Positions 14,408 through 25,989 of a stretch of DNA of 64,000 nt are shown here, piece after piece. Under the pieces are notes generated by a model. That model was not told the DNA's origin. It worked only from the letters and a program-made list of their open reading frames with translations, and ran no database searches. Within the stretch, counting starts at the first letter, position 1, and every line of letters begins with the position of its first letter. A program made the position numbers and the translations under genes. The stretch spans positions 186,001 to 250,000 of the forward strand of contig JABELC010000006.1 in NCBI GenBank assembly GCA_028455995.1, in the 5' to 3' direction. Source of the stretch: Scleromitrula shiraiana. Taxonomy: Eukaryota; Ascomycota; Leotiomycetes; Helotiales; Sclerotiniaceae.

Positions 14408-14624
14408 AAGTCTGATTCAGACTCCAATGGAATGCTCTATAAGAGCCTATAAGCAAGGTCTATAAATTAGAGCATTACAAAATACCTTTGTATTCATAAA
14501 AGTTATACAAAATTATACTAATCAGACTACTATAAATTATAAGGCCTAGAGCTCGAAACCCTATATAATTATAGACTTTAAGCACTAAAATTTAGGGCAT
14601 TCCACCCAAGTCTGAACCAGACTT
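14408..14624. mobile_element. MITE-like element with long terminal inverted repeats
   Basis: A segment of about 217 bp bounded by inverted repeats. The left end begins AAGTCTGATTCAGACT and continues to TGGAATGCTCTA. The reverse complement of the right end reads AAGTCTGGTTCAGACT and continues to TGGAATGCCCTA. Similarity goes further in: GTCTATAAATTA on the left matches GTCTATAATTAT on the right, so each arm may be about 60 bp. Each tip is itself palindromic (AGTCTG...CAGACT). The interior is A/T-rich and has no ORF, so it would be non-autonomous. I could not find a clear target-site duplication. The surrounding DNA is gene-poor. Superfamily unknown. Confidence 0.6.
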
Positions 14625-16272
14625 CCGTAGCGACAGGGCCTGTTGATCTTCAGATGGAAAGTGCAATTGAATGGATTTGATAGTGAAGAATATTGCTCCA
14701 AATAGAGGTTTTGTTAATATCCTCTTATCCTTCTTGTTGTTGCGGTTGCTGCTTTAAATCAAAAATAGCAATGAAGTCTTGTATATTACGTCATATGTAA
14801 GTCATGAAATCACAAAGGTTAAAGAATTATACAAACAGCTCATCACCCAGACATCTTTTTTGACAACAATAATAAAATGAAACGTAAATCTTTTCCATCA
14901 GCGAATAGTTCCCAATAATTACTTTCCTTCTTAGTAGTAGTTATCATACCATGGTCTTATTCCTGCTCAATCAGAGATGTTATTCTTAAACCGCGTGAAT
15001 TGTGAGCCCATCGCGTATTCTAATCAGATTCTTTACAATTTCATCACAAGTGTTGATCGAGAAAAAGTTACGACTGAAAATGAAAACCAACTATGTTCTC
15101 TTCAAATGTTGGTGTTTCATGTTATCTTATCACTCCCTATCGATGAGTACCTGAAAATCGGTCGCCATAACTGTATGATATCCTTACGAGTCGCGATTAT
15201 TAGGCCTTGACCGAGTCTGGGGTATACCAAAACGATCGCACAGGAGCCCCAAGAAAGCGCCAAATATGTAGGCAACTATAATAACTTTTCTAGTCTTCGA
15301 TTCCTAGGATTATTATCAAGGCGAAACATATGGTGTTATCTCTGGCAATGCAAATCTCAGTACACTCATTATTTAATTCGGCGTTTAGGAGTTGAGTTGT
15401 TGTTCATTTATATTTAGGTTCAAGCGAGCTTTGCCGTTCACTACCATGAAACGTCGCGCAAGTTGGTGATGCAAATTGCAACATTCATTCTCTTTGGTAT
15501 ATGTTTACTTCAATTATAATACAATTTCTTTCATGATGATTTTGGTGTTGGATGAACCTAGTACGTAGGAATGTTAATAACACTCAATTTTATGCGTACG
15601 TTAGTACGTAGCATTATGTGAATATCAATCAACATGTTAATGCCGTACGCTTTTGACAATATTCAGTGGATTTTCATATCAAAACGATAGATAGGAACAT
15701 AATAATTGAGTAATGAATTGCGACTGCTGAATTTATTCAAGGGTGGTTGAATATACGATACCTTCACATATCGTCGAATCTCAATTCAGATGGCGATAGC
15801 ATATATTGGAGCGTTGGCTTCTAATTTAAAATACAAATGGTACAATAATATCATGCATAGCCTTCAATTGATCAGTACTGCATAAAGTATTGAATTATCT
15901 ATCGATAGGATACCAGGCTCAAAAAGTATATTGCTTACTGAATTGTGCGTGATTAAACGTTGTTGTTGGACCAAGCCACCGAATTAGACGCCGTGAAAGA
16001 CATCATTAGTAGCCGCCGTACCTCAACGGCCTTATTACCTAAACTTTGTCAATATCTGTCAAGATCATGAAAGTCAATTCCTCGTCATATGGTGAGAGTT
16101 CTCCGCACCAACTGTTGCACAATTGATGTAAAAAGCACTAGTTTCTTGTACAGGGGCTTGAAAAAAGCAGATCCTTCCAATTCCATTCAAACAAGTGTAT
16201 CAATCACACATTCAACACATTATCATTCAAATATTCTTTCAGTTTACAATAAAAGTAAACATTCGATCCAGC
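14625..16272. other. Intergenic, nothing recognised
   Basis: A/T-biased unique sequence with scattered GTACGT/TACGTA motifs near 15559-15612. The 77-codon ORF at 14977-15210 has no domain or neighbour that supports it. Confidence 0.5.
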
Positions 16273-17022
16273 ATGTCTTCTTCACACGAGTGCTACCAAC
16301 ATTCGAGCCGCCTTGACCTACAGAATATATCGACTTCGGCAAAACGACCAAGTTCAAACTCGTCACGCAACCCATTAGATTTCAACGTTGGACCTTTTGT
16401 AGAAGAACTTCTTGGTGGCAGAGAACGAGTTAATGAAGAGATAGATTTTGGTCACCTAAAGGTAGATAGGATGGTGGATTATTTGGTAGATTCAGACACA
16501 GATTCGAAGAGGAACAAAGGAAAGGCAAAGAAGAGAGCTATTAATGATACAACAGCCTCACCGCCTGTTAATCCCTCTAAGAATCCATGGGATAATAAGA
16601 TAAAGGATACGTGGGATAAAACTGCTCCGCCAAGATCTTCTGGCAAATCAGTATAGTACATATACGCTGAAGATCCCGTGGTCGAGAGACAGGGTACTCC
16701 AGCCGCTGAAAGAATGGAAAAGGCGTTGAAGGCTGGCAAAATGACGGAGTCTGTTCTTGCGGCAGTAAAAAAGGAACACAACGTTAAATACGATCAAACC
16801 CCGGTAGCATCTGAAAAGATACCTCATAAGAAGGCAATTTCAACTAAGACACCTCAACCGAAGCCTCCAATCAAATCCCCAGTAGCAGTTGAAAAGACAC
16901 CGCAACCAAAGCCTCCAACCAAAACACCCACTCAAACAAAATCCTCATCTCAATCGAAGCCAAAACCTGAAGAAAGGGGCGGAAGGCAAACGAGGTTAAT
17001 AACGCAAAGAAGAAGAGATTAA
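16273..17022 (+). CDS. Hypothetical Lys/Pro-rich protein, probably disrupted
   Basis: Not recognised. The frame from ATG 16273 encodes a hydrophilic protein: Ser/Asn-rich start, then an acidic segment (GPFVEELLGGRERVNEEIDF), a Lys-rich segment and Pro/Lys tandem repeats (VEKTPQPKPPTKTP and variants near residues 195-225). It reads on through one in-frame TAG at 16654-16656. Either this is a nonsense change (CAG to TAG would fit) or it sits in an unusually short 42-nt intron, 16651-16692, that would join GKS to GTPAAERMEKAL in frame. Near the end, a +1 register change at about 16975 would give a more natural Lys/Ala-rich tail ending with TAG 17055-17057, so a frameshift is possible. Looks like a low-complexity nuclear-type protein; function unknown. 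Confidence 0.4.
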
Positions 17023-17057
17023 GAGCTGCCGCAGCCTCTGCCGGTACATCCAGCTAG

Positions 17058-17730
17058 TGAAACTGCGCAGAAAGCTTCATGTCTCACTAACCCAAATCAT
17101 GAGCGCGAATTATGTATGACAACAATTTGGATTTGATGCTTGGGTCTATTGAGCCTAATACTGGAGTTCTACGGTGTTTTGATTCCTCTTTAGTTTATTA
17201 TCGTTTTGTCAACATAACTTGTTCTAAATCGTCTCAATGTAAATTCGTGCTGCTTTTTCTGATGTGATGTCTCGCTTGTGAACATTTTTATATAGACTTA
17301 AGTGACAAACATGGATGTGACCAACCATTTGGTGACTAGTTGAAGCACTCGCTAATCTCTCATATTAAGAAGTGATGGATGAGTTGAATAGTGACTTAAT
17401 ATAGCAGCTAGTAAGGTCGAAAAACTCTTTTTGAGAAAGAAAGGATAGAAAATGAGAAAAATAAAAGATGGATTAGAGAGGGGTATTTTTAAATAGTAGT
17501 CTAGTTAAAATTAGAACAAAAATGTTTCTATAAATCTATGCAGCGACAGAAATTATACTAGCTTGTATCTCGCATCATTCTAACGAATGTTGAAGTAATC
17601 TTAAAAAGAAAATACGAAACCCCTGCAAGTTCTAGTCTCAATTCTATACCCCGGTCCCTTTCCTCTATCTAATTAATGGCTTCTCCAATATGAGCATTCA
17701 ACCTTCAAGACAAATCACCTTCCTGATAAA
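17058..17730. other. Intergenic, nothing recognised
   Basis: A/T-rich sequence between two accessory genes transcribed toward each other; it would hold both 3' flanks. No repeat or RNA gene seen. Confidence 0.5.
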
Positions 17731-18258
17731 TCAATAGAAATGTACTTCTTTAATCTCTCTCTTCTCAGAACCTGAAGAGCTGCGCCAGTAATGAGATACA
17801 GCAGTCAAAGTGATGATATCAGAGCCCTTCGCGACGAGTTCTTCAGCCTGGAGGTCGGAGATAAACGTATATATCCAAAATCTACAGCCCTCAAACTCCT
17901 TCATAAAGTTGTATTTATCCCTGCCCTTCTCATCGATAACCTTCTTGATGCTTTTCACTGTGACCAGCTTCTTGATAGGGAATGAAAGGGTCTTGATAGC
18001 GTTGTCAGTGTGGCTGTATGGCTTGTCGGCTAATTCAATCTTCCCTCGACGGCCATCATCTCCGTACCCAGGTGCCATGTCAAGTCAAACGGCTTTATTG
18101 GCTCCGGTCTTCAAAAATGCAGCCCAGTGGTTTGTTGGTGGGTTGCCATCCTCATCACCGGCATTCTTCGCATTCTTATAACCACAGAGGTATATTTCGG
18201 TAACATGAGATGACCAGGAGGCTTCCTCAAATTTATCGAGATCGTAGTTGCTAGTCAT
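17731..18258 (-). pseudogene. DUF7770-type fungal protein with an in-frame stop
   Basis: Reading minus from ATG 18258, the protein begins MTSNYDLDKFEEASW and includes NHWAAFLKTG, LDMAPGYGDDGRRGKIEL, IKTLSFPIKKLVTVK, KGRDKYNFMKEFEGCRFW and a C-terminus GSEKREIKEVHFY. Order and motifs match a small fungal family of unknown function (annotated DUF7770 as I recall it). One TGA at 18085-18087 interrupts the conserved run between NKAV and LDMAPGYG, exactly where an Arg is usual, so a CGA to TGA transition is the simplest explanation. An intron cannot remove it without deleting conserved residues. The rest is open for 175 codons. The downstream 115-codon part could be translated alone from ATG 18078, but it would lack the N-terminal third. 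Confidence 0.65.
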
Positions 18259-19192
18259 GATGGGATTAGTCGAGATGGAGGCTAATAAGAAGCTGGATGT
18301 TCTATGTAATTAATAACTGGAGGGGGAATTGGTAATCTTTGAGACGAATTTGGACTTTCAGACAAGATGCTAGGAGTTGCTGTTTTGGATGATGAGTAGT
18401 TGGTTTGTATTGGAAGAAGCTAAGAAGAGGTGCTCTATGAGGATATAGAATGAAAAGTTTAGAGACTCAAGGGCGAATGTATAGTCGCACACATAATGCC
18501 TTGGAGTCAGTGTCCGCTGCATCGTATAACTTGTTTGCATCTAGTTTGAAGCCTCTCACTAACCACACATATCCATCCATCACTCAATTGATGCACAAAA
18601 TTATCAGGTTAATTTCAATTGGCAATTGATTGAGATGGGTTGAATCGGCGAAATGGTTCAACTCATCAGTAATAAGCTGAGTGAGATATACAACCATGAG
18701 AACGGTGCTGTCCAGCACTTGGCAGTACATTCTTACAAGGCAATGAATGAATATTAGAAGCTGAGTCGGTATAATTTTACGACGGTGTAGGTTGGGTCAG
18801 CTTCAGGATTGTCAATTGATCCTTTGCCCATTAAAAAATTGTCGAAACCGGGCTGTAAGCTCTTTGATTGATCGAAAGTCTGACAATGTACAGGCGAGAT
18901 CCGATAAAAGTAATTGAAGGAAATGCTTCACATCCAGTTGCTGGTGTGTAAACTTAAGTCATTTCTGTAAAGTGAATCTCTTCTTCCTTCTTTATCGTAT
19001 CGTGATTTCCAACACATATCTCAGACTTGATCTTGCATTCCATATTCTTCTCATCGAATCCTTCGTCTCATCATATTTCTTAGTATAGGCTAAACCATGT
19101 ACCAATCAACGCTTTAGATCACATATCTGACCGTAACTAGACATAAGAAATTGATGTAAAGTTTTTATGGCAATGTTTACGGTTCATCTGAA
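18259..19192. other. Intergenic, nothing recognised
   Basis: Promoter side of the DUF7770-type gene and 3' flank of the kinase-like gene, both on the minus strand. No ORF, repeat or RNA gene supported. Confidence 0.5.
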
Positions 19193-20088
19193 TTACGATG
19201 CTGGGTCTCTAGATGAGCCACCATTTTTGATGAGATCGAATCTTCCCCCAACATTGAATCGCGTAAACTTTGACCGTATATCTTCCAGAACAAGAGCATG
19301 TTGATGATTATATCCAACAGTGATCCAAGAAAATATCTTCCATCGCAATCTTGCCCATACATTCCATTCTTCAGGGAAATGAAAGTTCTGCATTGCTGCA
19401 TACTCGAAGTAAATGGGATAAAAGCCTGCGAGATCCCAGTCCAACAGCCAAAGCTTATTCGAAGAATCGACAAGCATGTTACGAGGTGCAAGATCATGAT
19501 GGGTAAGGTAAAGAGCATTGACTGTTGGAGGTACCAGTCCCTTTGGCTCTACGGGCGGTTCAGATGCAGTCTTAATTGCTTTCTTCAGTGATGTGAAGCC
19601 AACCCAGAATTTTATGAAATAGGTGATGTTCGCCGGAGTTGATCTAGCGGGCAGACCACAGCGGTCGTCAAGATAGAAAGACATGCATGCTCCAGTTCTC
19701 AATGAACCGGCGGTGGAAGAAGTCACTAGTCTAAGCTTTTGAATGGAACGGCTAAGTTGTAAAGATAGTTTTATCGTCGTGAGCCAACCCAGTCGAGCCC
19801 ATACATCCATTAAGGTTTCACCCTGAATACGCTCCATAATACACCAGATTTTCTTCTCGTCTTGGACAGTACGCTCCACTTTAGGTCCCTAACTCCTAGT
19901 CCAAGAGCTGTATCCATAGCTTTAAGGGCGGCTTCTACCAACTCTTCGGGATAACACTTTGCTAACAGCTTTTCGGAGAGCAGATATATTTGAGAGTTAG
20001 GTTCAATCTGCGGTGATGCGCGAATACAGCGCATAATTTCGGCTTCAGAATACTCGTGTACCAATTCATCCTTGAAGGTGGTAGCCAT
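19193..20088 (-). pseudogene. Aminoglycoside-phosphotransferase-fold (APH) kinase-like protein, frameshifted
   Basis: Fungal APH/choline-kinase-like phosphotransferase family; substrates of these accessory proteins are generally unknown. The N-terminal part is read from ATG 20088 (MATTFKDELVHEYSEAEI) to ALGLGVRDLK. The rest, in another frame, runs from KVERTVQDEKKIWCIMERIQ to the stop at 19193. The catalytic loop HHDLAPRNMLVD (Brenner-type HxDxxxxN) and the metal-binding DWDLAG motif are both present. The two halves join if one base is restored at about 19885, in the family segment VRVPxVxRTV. No intron fits the 10-20 nt involved. So the gene carries a single-base deletion, real or a sequence error. 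It lies between two minus-strand accessory genes. Confidence 0.7.
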
Positions 20089-20805
20089 GATCTATATCCC
20101 TATGCCGGTGCGTACCAAGAAGTAGTGTATAGGGTATTTTCTGGAATGATCCAAGAAAAGATGACAAAAATGCTGATGAGATCTGGGTTCCAACCTGGAG
20201 GTTAGGCTTATCGTACAGTGTCAGCTTGTCGTTCGTTACTAATGCTTATCGCTTACCTAAGCTTACCTCTAGGGCTTGTGTCACATTTGTAGCACTTCGT
20301 TAGGTTTATTGCTTACTTAAGCTTATGATTCTTTGAACTACCATTGATAAATTGAGATCTATCAGATGCTAATATTCTTGATAAAATCGCTCACATTAGT
20401 ACTCGTCGCTAAAATACTATAGGTAGATATATAGAATGAGACTGCAGTTTCTATGCGAGATAGGATAGACAGAAGCCAATTCTCACTGCATTACAAGTCA
20501 CAACCCACAGAGATTTTATCTCAGCACAACTTTCCCAGAAAATTCGTTCTAAAATGCAAATTCATACCCGTAAATTATCCTAGAATACGAATCCATCCTG
20601 AGAAATATTTCTTTGTCACTTAGTGAACCAGATTATCATACCATTTCAGCACTTTTTGCGAATCGAGCAAAGCCATTCTGTTTCCCTAGCTTCAATATAT
20701 CTCTAACCAGCGTCCTCCATGATCAAGTTGCTATATCTTCATCCGCTTGTAACCATTATGATATACTTATGCCAAGTATATCTTCGTCTTCCCATCTTAC
20801 AATGC
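20089..20805. other. Intergenic, nothing recognised
   Basis: Holds the promoter of the kinase-like gene and the 3' flank of the Ipa-type gene. GCTTA(C/T)CTAAGCTTA repeats occur near 20248-20270 and 20310-20325. No gene supported. Confidence 0.5.
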
Positions 20806-23103
20806 TTATGCAACCTCAAAAGACTTCTCATCCCAGCCATAAACTCTCTGCAAACGGCTTGCAAAGATAATCGACAAATGGCGCTCAATCTGTGATTTAT
20901 GTGGTCGATGAAAGGTAATTGATTTCTTAACATTCATATCTTCTGGTGGTGAGAAAGTGAACACTGAACCAAACTTTGGCAAGACAGAGAATCCCAAATC
21001 TACCATCGCCGCCTCAAATGAAACCCAGCTGATAGATCCTGCCGACTCAGACTTTAGAAACATGGTTGAGAAGGTTTCGACAGTCTCTTTTCTAACTTTG
21101 AATTTTGTCGGCGGTTTGTGAGCCTCAGATAACTCGATCAATTCCGGAATTAGATTGTAGAACGATGAATTGGCCGGTCGAGTCTTTTCCTTTTGTTTTC
21201 GCTGTTGAATAAGCAATTCTACATTGCGACTTTCATTAGGCGGATCGGCAAATGTCTGATAGATGTTTTTGGTTCCTAGTTTTTCGATTCTTTCGCTCTG
21301 CTCTCGATAATGTTGTTGGATTCGTGATATGGAATCTTGGACAAGGTCATGGTAAAGAATGCTCATCGTGGCGCCAGTCTTCTCCAAAGCGAATTCCTCA
21401 AGAGTAGTTATAGCTCCTTCCATCATACCAGGTAAAGCAACCTTAGTGATAGGATATGTGAATTCGGAAAGATCAACTTCTTTTTTGAGACACTCGATTT
21501 CGGCCGATAAACAATTCGAACTTGTCACGAATATCTGCCCCCTTCTTGAGTTGATGGCTGGTATACGTAGAACATTAGATATTGATTGAATCAAGTTGAC
21601 AATCACTGTCAAATCACTGAGGGCAAGCAGCACAGCTTCATGCAGAAAACCTGCATGCAATTCATCTTTCTTAGCAGGGTGAAGCCTATGCAAATCGTCC
21701 AATTTTTGAATCCAGGTAAAAGCTTTAGAAGCATCTGTTTGTGGGGAGCAAAGGTGGAGGATATAACAAAGATGCGCATCTCCCACAAGAAGAAGTCCTG
21801 GATCAACTTTGAGAGAGACCCGTGCAACTCCATTATCGTATTTACCTGAAATACGCCTGAAGTATTTAGCACCATCACCTCCTGTCACAAACCGCTTGAA
21901 TTTCTTTTGCGCTCTGCGATATTCCAAATGGCACGCGTTTGATATTTCTTGTAATAAGATAACTTTCCACACCTTGTCCCCTGGGTTTTCTTCTAGAATT
22001 TGTAGAAGTTGGTGAATGTAATTCCAAGTTGCTGCACCCAGAGCGGCATCATGAGTGAGTTCGACAATAGATGTACTGATGCCCTTGTCATGTACGAGAG
22101 GAATGACTCGGCCTTTCTCGTCGAGCACAAGTTCAGGTCGGCTGAGAAGCCATGTAGCGATGAAGTATCCAAATAAGCATGGTTGAGATATGCATGACCA
22201 AAGATAACTTGTCATATTGGCTGTCTGGTCGAGAGTACTAGTCAGAATATCAGGCAATGAAAGCTTCCCGGCTTGCCGGACTATGGAAAGCTTATGTAGA
22301 CCTAAAAGATCCATTTCCTCAAGTCTTTCTGGTTTTTCTGTGGAACCGAACTCTAAAATCAAGTCGATGATCATGTTGAGTGCTATCGGAATGTATTGTT
22401 GTCTCTTTAAAATATGATCTCCTGTCTCCTTTGGAACACAAAGCCCACCCTTAACCATGCCTTTTATCACACCCGGGGGGAAATATTTGCGATCAACAAG
22501 CTTGATTGAATCGGTGGATGAAAGCCCGTAAGTATCATCATCTACTGAACAGAATAGCATGAAACCGTGTTCGAAATCTTCGCGCGGATATACTAGAACA
22601 CGAATGAATTAACAACAGTTCATAACGCAAACTTTAGAGAGCAAATATAACGACATTACTTGGGTTAGAATTTGAAACGAAACAGGCAAGCGGTTGTTTA
22701 AAAAATAGAAGAATCAAATGTACCCACAATTACTATTACATCGTATTTCTGTGATAACTCTGTTATCTCCAGGTCCACCGTTGGCACCTACATCGTACTG
22801 TTCAGTCAAAGTGGCTGTCGCTCTAAACTTTATGAGGTCTAGCAAGAATTTGGGATCTCCTTCAACTATATCACGAAAATTCAGCTCTGGAGCAACGTCG
22901 CGATATATCCCTAATGCTCGATTCTTGGAGTATTTAAGATAGGATACTGGAGGGAACGCAGCTTTAAAGACCATAGAGCGCCGAGTCGCATCAAAATCGC
23001 GCCATATCTGTTCAACTCTTGTACCATGCAGTTTGTATTTAGATGTCAACTCTGCATGTACCTTCTTGATCACCTCCACTGTCACAGGATCCTCATCGTC
23101 CAT
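20806..23103 (-). CDS. Large fungal protein of the 'Ipa protein' type, function unknown
   Basis: Exon 1 is 23103-22740 and exon 2 22592-20806, separated by a 147-bp intron, giving 716 residues without any interruption. Exon 1 begins MDDEDPVTVEVIKKVHAELT and carries GTRVEQIWRDFD and NGGPGDNRVITEIR; splicing continues as LYPREDFEHGFMLFCSVDDD. The C-terminus SITFHRPHKSQIERHL...RVYGWDEKSFEV and the internal LPKFGSVFTFSPPEDM are typical of ascomycete proteins annotated 'Ipa protein', whose function is not established. No signal peptide or membrane segment is obvious; EQSERIEKLGTKN and RKQKEKTR are charged, possibly helical. This gene is intact although its accessory neighbours at 17.7-20.1 kb are broken, which suggests it is still under selection. 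Family recognition is from memory. Confidence 0.75.
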
Positions 23104-25003
23104 AATTAATGGCGCTTCAGAGGTGAGGTGGTCTAAAATCTTCCTGGGTATGAACAACTGGACGGTAATAAATATAATAATCCCTTCTAAAGAGAAAAGG
23201 CACTGCCTTGTTGCTGACTGAATATGTAGCGATTCTGAGAATGTATGAAGTACGAAGACAGCTAGCTTGCGATGCAAACATTCATGTGGATGTAGTCAAT
23301 AAGAGGTAAAAATGCCTTTGTGAGGCAATAATTGCAAAGGTATTGGGTTGGTCGATGTTTTGCCAGGAATTTACAATACGAAATTTAATAGATGATTCAC
23401 TGGAAAATTCAACGTAAGAAATTTTATGGTCATATTTTATGGTACGAGTAACTAATTACGTTTTATTAATCAATGAACCAATCAATATACCAAAAGATCA
23501 AGGGAATCAAGGACTATGGTCTTATTCTCACCCAAGAATTTAAAATTAATAAACAAACAAAAAGGTTCGAAATATGACTAAAATATAATTGCAAAGAATT
23601 AAGACAAAATTCAAAATTCTTCAAATATTAATGAATTGATTTGTACTGAAGTTCCAAATCGTATTTTCTCGTGGTACATAATGGAAATATCCAGATGATC
23701 TGTTCGTATAACTACGTTCTTCTATTGGCTACAAGAATGAGCAATCTGAGTACAATTTTTTTCCTATTTCTGTGTTGAGTGAATCACACTCACTTTGACG
23801 ATGTCATTCCCCTTCAATTTCTTCTAGGAATTGGTGGTTTTATCTTCATAAATCAAGTTCCCTAGATATTTATAACTGCAGAAGATCTACTGTTACGTAT
23901 TATAGTTATTGTCCAGTTTTCCTCGGTTAAATCAGGGGTCAGTAACTCATGATTATTGTTCTTTTTCTAGTCTTGCAGTATTGAAGTTCTAAATTCCATA
24001 GTCATCTTCCTCAATACTCTTCATAAATCTATACATTATATGAATAACATTTCATAGTAGCTGATAAAGCTATATGTGTATATATATATCAGAATTTATG
24101 ATGCAAAGAGCATGTCTAGATTCAGCTGAAATTCTTTGTTCAGCCGTGATTCAATATCACTGAGTAGGCAATACCAACCGTATCCCTTCGATTTACAAGA
24201 GAAATAACTTGGTTGAATGATAAGATGAATTGATCTTTGTTCATACATCTATATTTCATTAATGGTTGGCCAAATTCTCGAACCTTGTTGGAAGGTGGCG
24301 AATACTTTATTTTATATTTTTCTATGATTTAGTACGGAAGAGACAACATGAACTTCTAGAAATAGAAAATGACTACAGGCATTCTGTTATAGAAGATAGA
24401 GCTAGAAAGTGAAGAGGGGCAGGAAGTACAGGAGTATATAGAAAGTGGAAGATAAAAACAGCAAAGCTGTGTTCTAGTTTCTTATTATTAACAAGATAGA
24501 AGAAGCCCAAAAGTTCAAAGGTAGGTTCCGGGCGAAGCTCATGGATCACGCAGCTCTTGGCCAGTAAATTCTCGTAAAGTTGCGGAGCACTAAAACATTC
24601 TAGCCACTTTCTGTCATTTAACGTGTGAACAGTAGGTTTTTATCATCAAATACTTCCAAGAATTCATGCTATTTTATACAGGAGACATGTAACATTGATT
24701 GAAAGTTCAGTAATAAAAGTAGTAAACTACATACTTTAAAAACAAATCCTTTCCTCCATTCAAGCCCACTTACTTTTCTCAGCACTATAAATACTGCAAT
24801 CTCATCAAAAACCTCTTAAACTTATTCAGTAGCAAGAACTTCTCCCATCAAATCAATCAAAGGTCAGTAAGAATCTGAAAGTTCTCTTTGTATTCTTTCT
24901 GCTTATAGGCATATCCTGATGAGTTCTCATTCAGATCCCTCACTATATTCAATCGAATCTTCCAAACTCGATTCCTCTCTGCTAGCAAGTTATTACTACT
25001 ACG
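23104..25003. other. A/T-rich intergenic region
   Basis: Divergent promoter region between the Ipa-type gene (minus) and the unknown gene at 25.0 kb (plus). Rich in A/T with no long ORF. No repeat or RNA gene recognised. Confidence 0.55.
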
Positions 25004-25989
25004 ATGGCATCTTTGCTAGGGGATCAAACGGTATGGGAAGACGGCAAGCTTGCCTATCAAGTATATCATAGTGGTTTGAAGGCAGCAACATTGGAAACAG
25101 GTAACTTGTTTTCAAAACTTCCCATGGAATTGAAACAAAAAATCTTTCTTCTTTGCTTCTGTCAGGAAGATTTCTATAATTTTGCGTATTGCAAGATTCC
25201 CAAGATTGTTCTCACATTCTACAATTTTGGCCACATGGCAATCTATCTGGATGCTATGGCGATATTTCTCGATCAGCCTATGAATTTAGATTGGCAAAAT
25301 GCCAACCCTTTTCTCAGCACTGTGGGTGACCCACTGATCAAACTCTATCACCTCGATCTCGATATATCGTAAGTTTCTATCTAAAAAGAAGTGTCAGTGG
25401 AAGTCGGAGCTGATCTCTGTAATAGCGAGCTTACTACTAGGTTCAAAATTAGTGTTATGAAATCCGCTTTAATTAATCCCAAACATGTATACCAACTAAA
25501 TAAACAATTCATTCCTGTTATGGAGGATTTGTGTACTTTACGTGTACGTGTTACCAGCATGAATCTCACCACCAAGAGATTTCAATCCACTTGCATCTTT
25601 GGATGTCTCAAACAGTTAGTAGAAAGTTTACTTCGTCAACAACCCGTGACTACTCAAGTTACATTCATCTGCTAATTTCCTGTTCGATCAGCGCAACTAA
25701 ACTTCAAAAGCTCGGTATCATGCTCCCATACAACTGCAATAATGAGCTATATAGGGATGACATGGCTGCCGGGCAAGCATTTCCAGAACTGTTCAGCCAT
25801 CTAAGTAACCTACTTGGTCGACAATATAAGCTTTCCTTGATCTACAATGTATATGGTCGATCACCCCATTATCCTATCGGTACCCGGGCTCTGGTCGAAT
25901 GGATTGCAGATCGCGAAGAGGCTCTCAAGCCTGCTGAATACAATATCAAGAAAATGGTTCAGCATTTCACCACACAAAAAATGTTGTAG
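25004..25989 (+). CDS. Hypothetical F-box-like accessory protein, two introns
   Basis: Not assigned to a named family. Exons are 25004-25368, 25426-25614 and 25692-25989, encoding 283 residues. Intron 1 (57 bp, GTAAGT...TAG) and intron 2 (77 bp, GTTAGT...CAG with a GCTAAT branch) rescue what otherwise looks like stops and a frameshift. The joins read LDIS-ELTTRFK and FGCLK-HATKLQKLG. Residues 33-55 (NLFSKLPMELKQKIFLLCF) resemble the 'LPxELxxxI' start of fungal F-box-like/DUF proteins with a family-typical hydrophobic Leu pattern. The rest is mixed alpha/beta with Cys and no obvious membrane segment. It may be a lineage-specific ubiquitin-ligase adaptor-like protein, but that is inference from a short motif. 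Confidence 0.55.

Noticed and set aside
25370..25384. Two in-frame TAA codons in the 25.0-kb gene as nonsense mutations
   Set aside because: A 57-bp intron with a perfect GTAAGT donor and TAG acceptor removes both and restores the frame.
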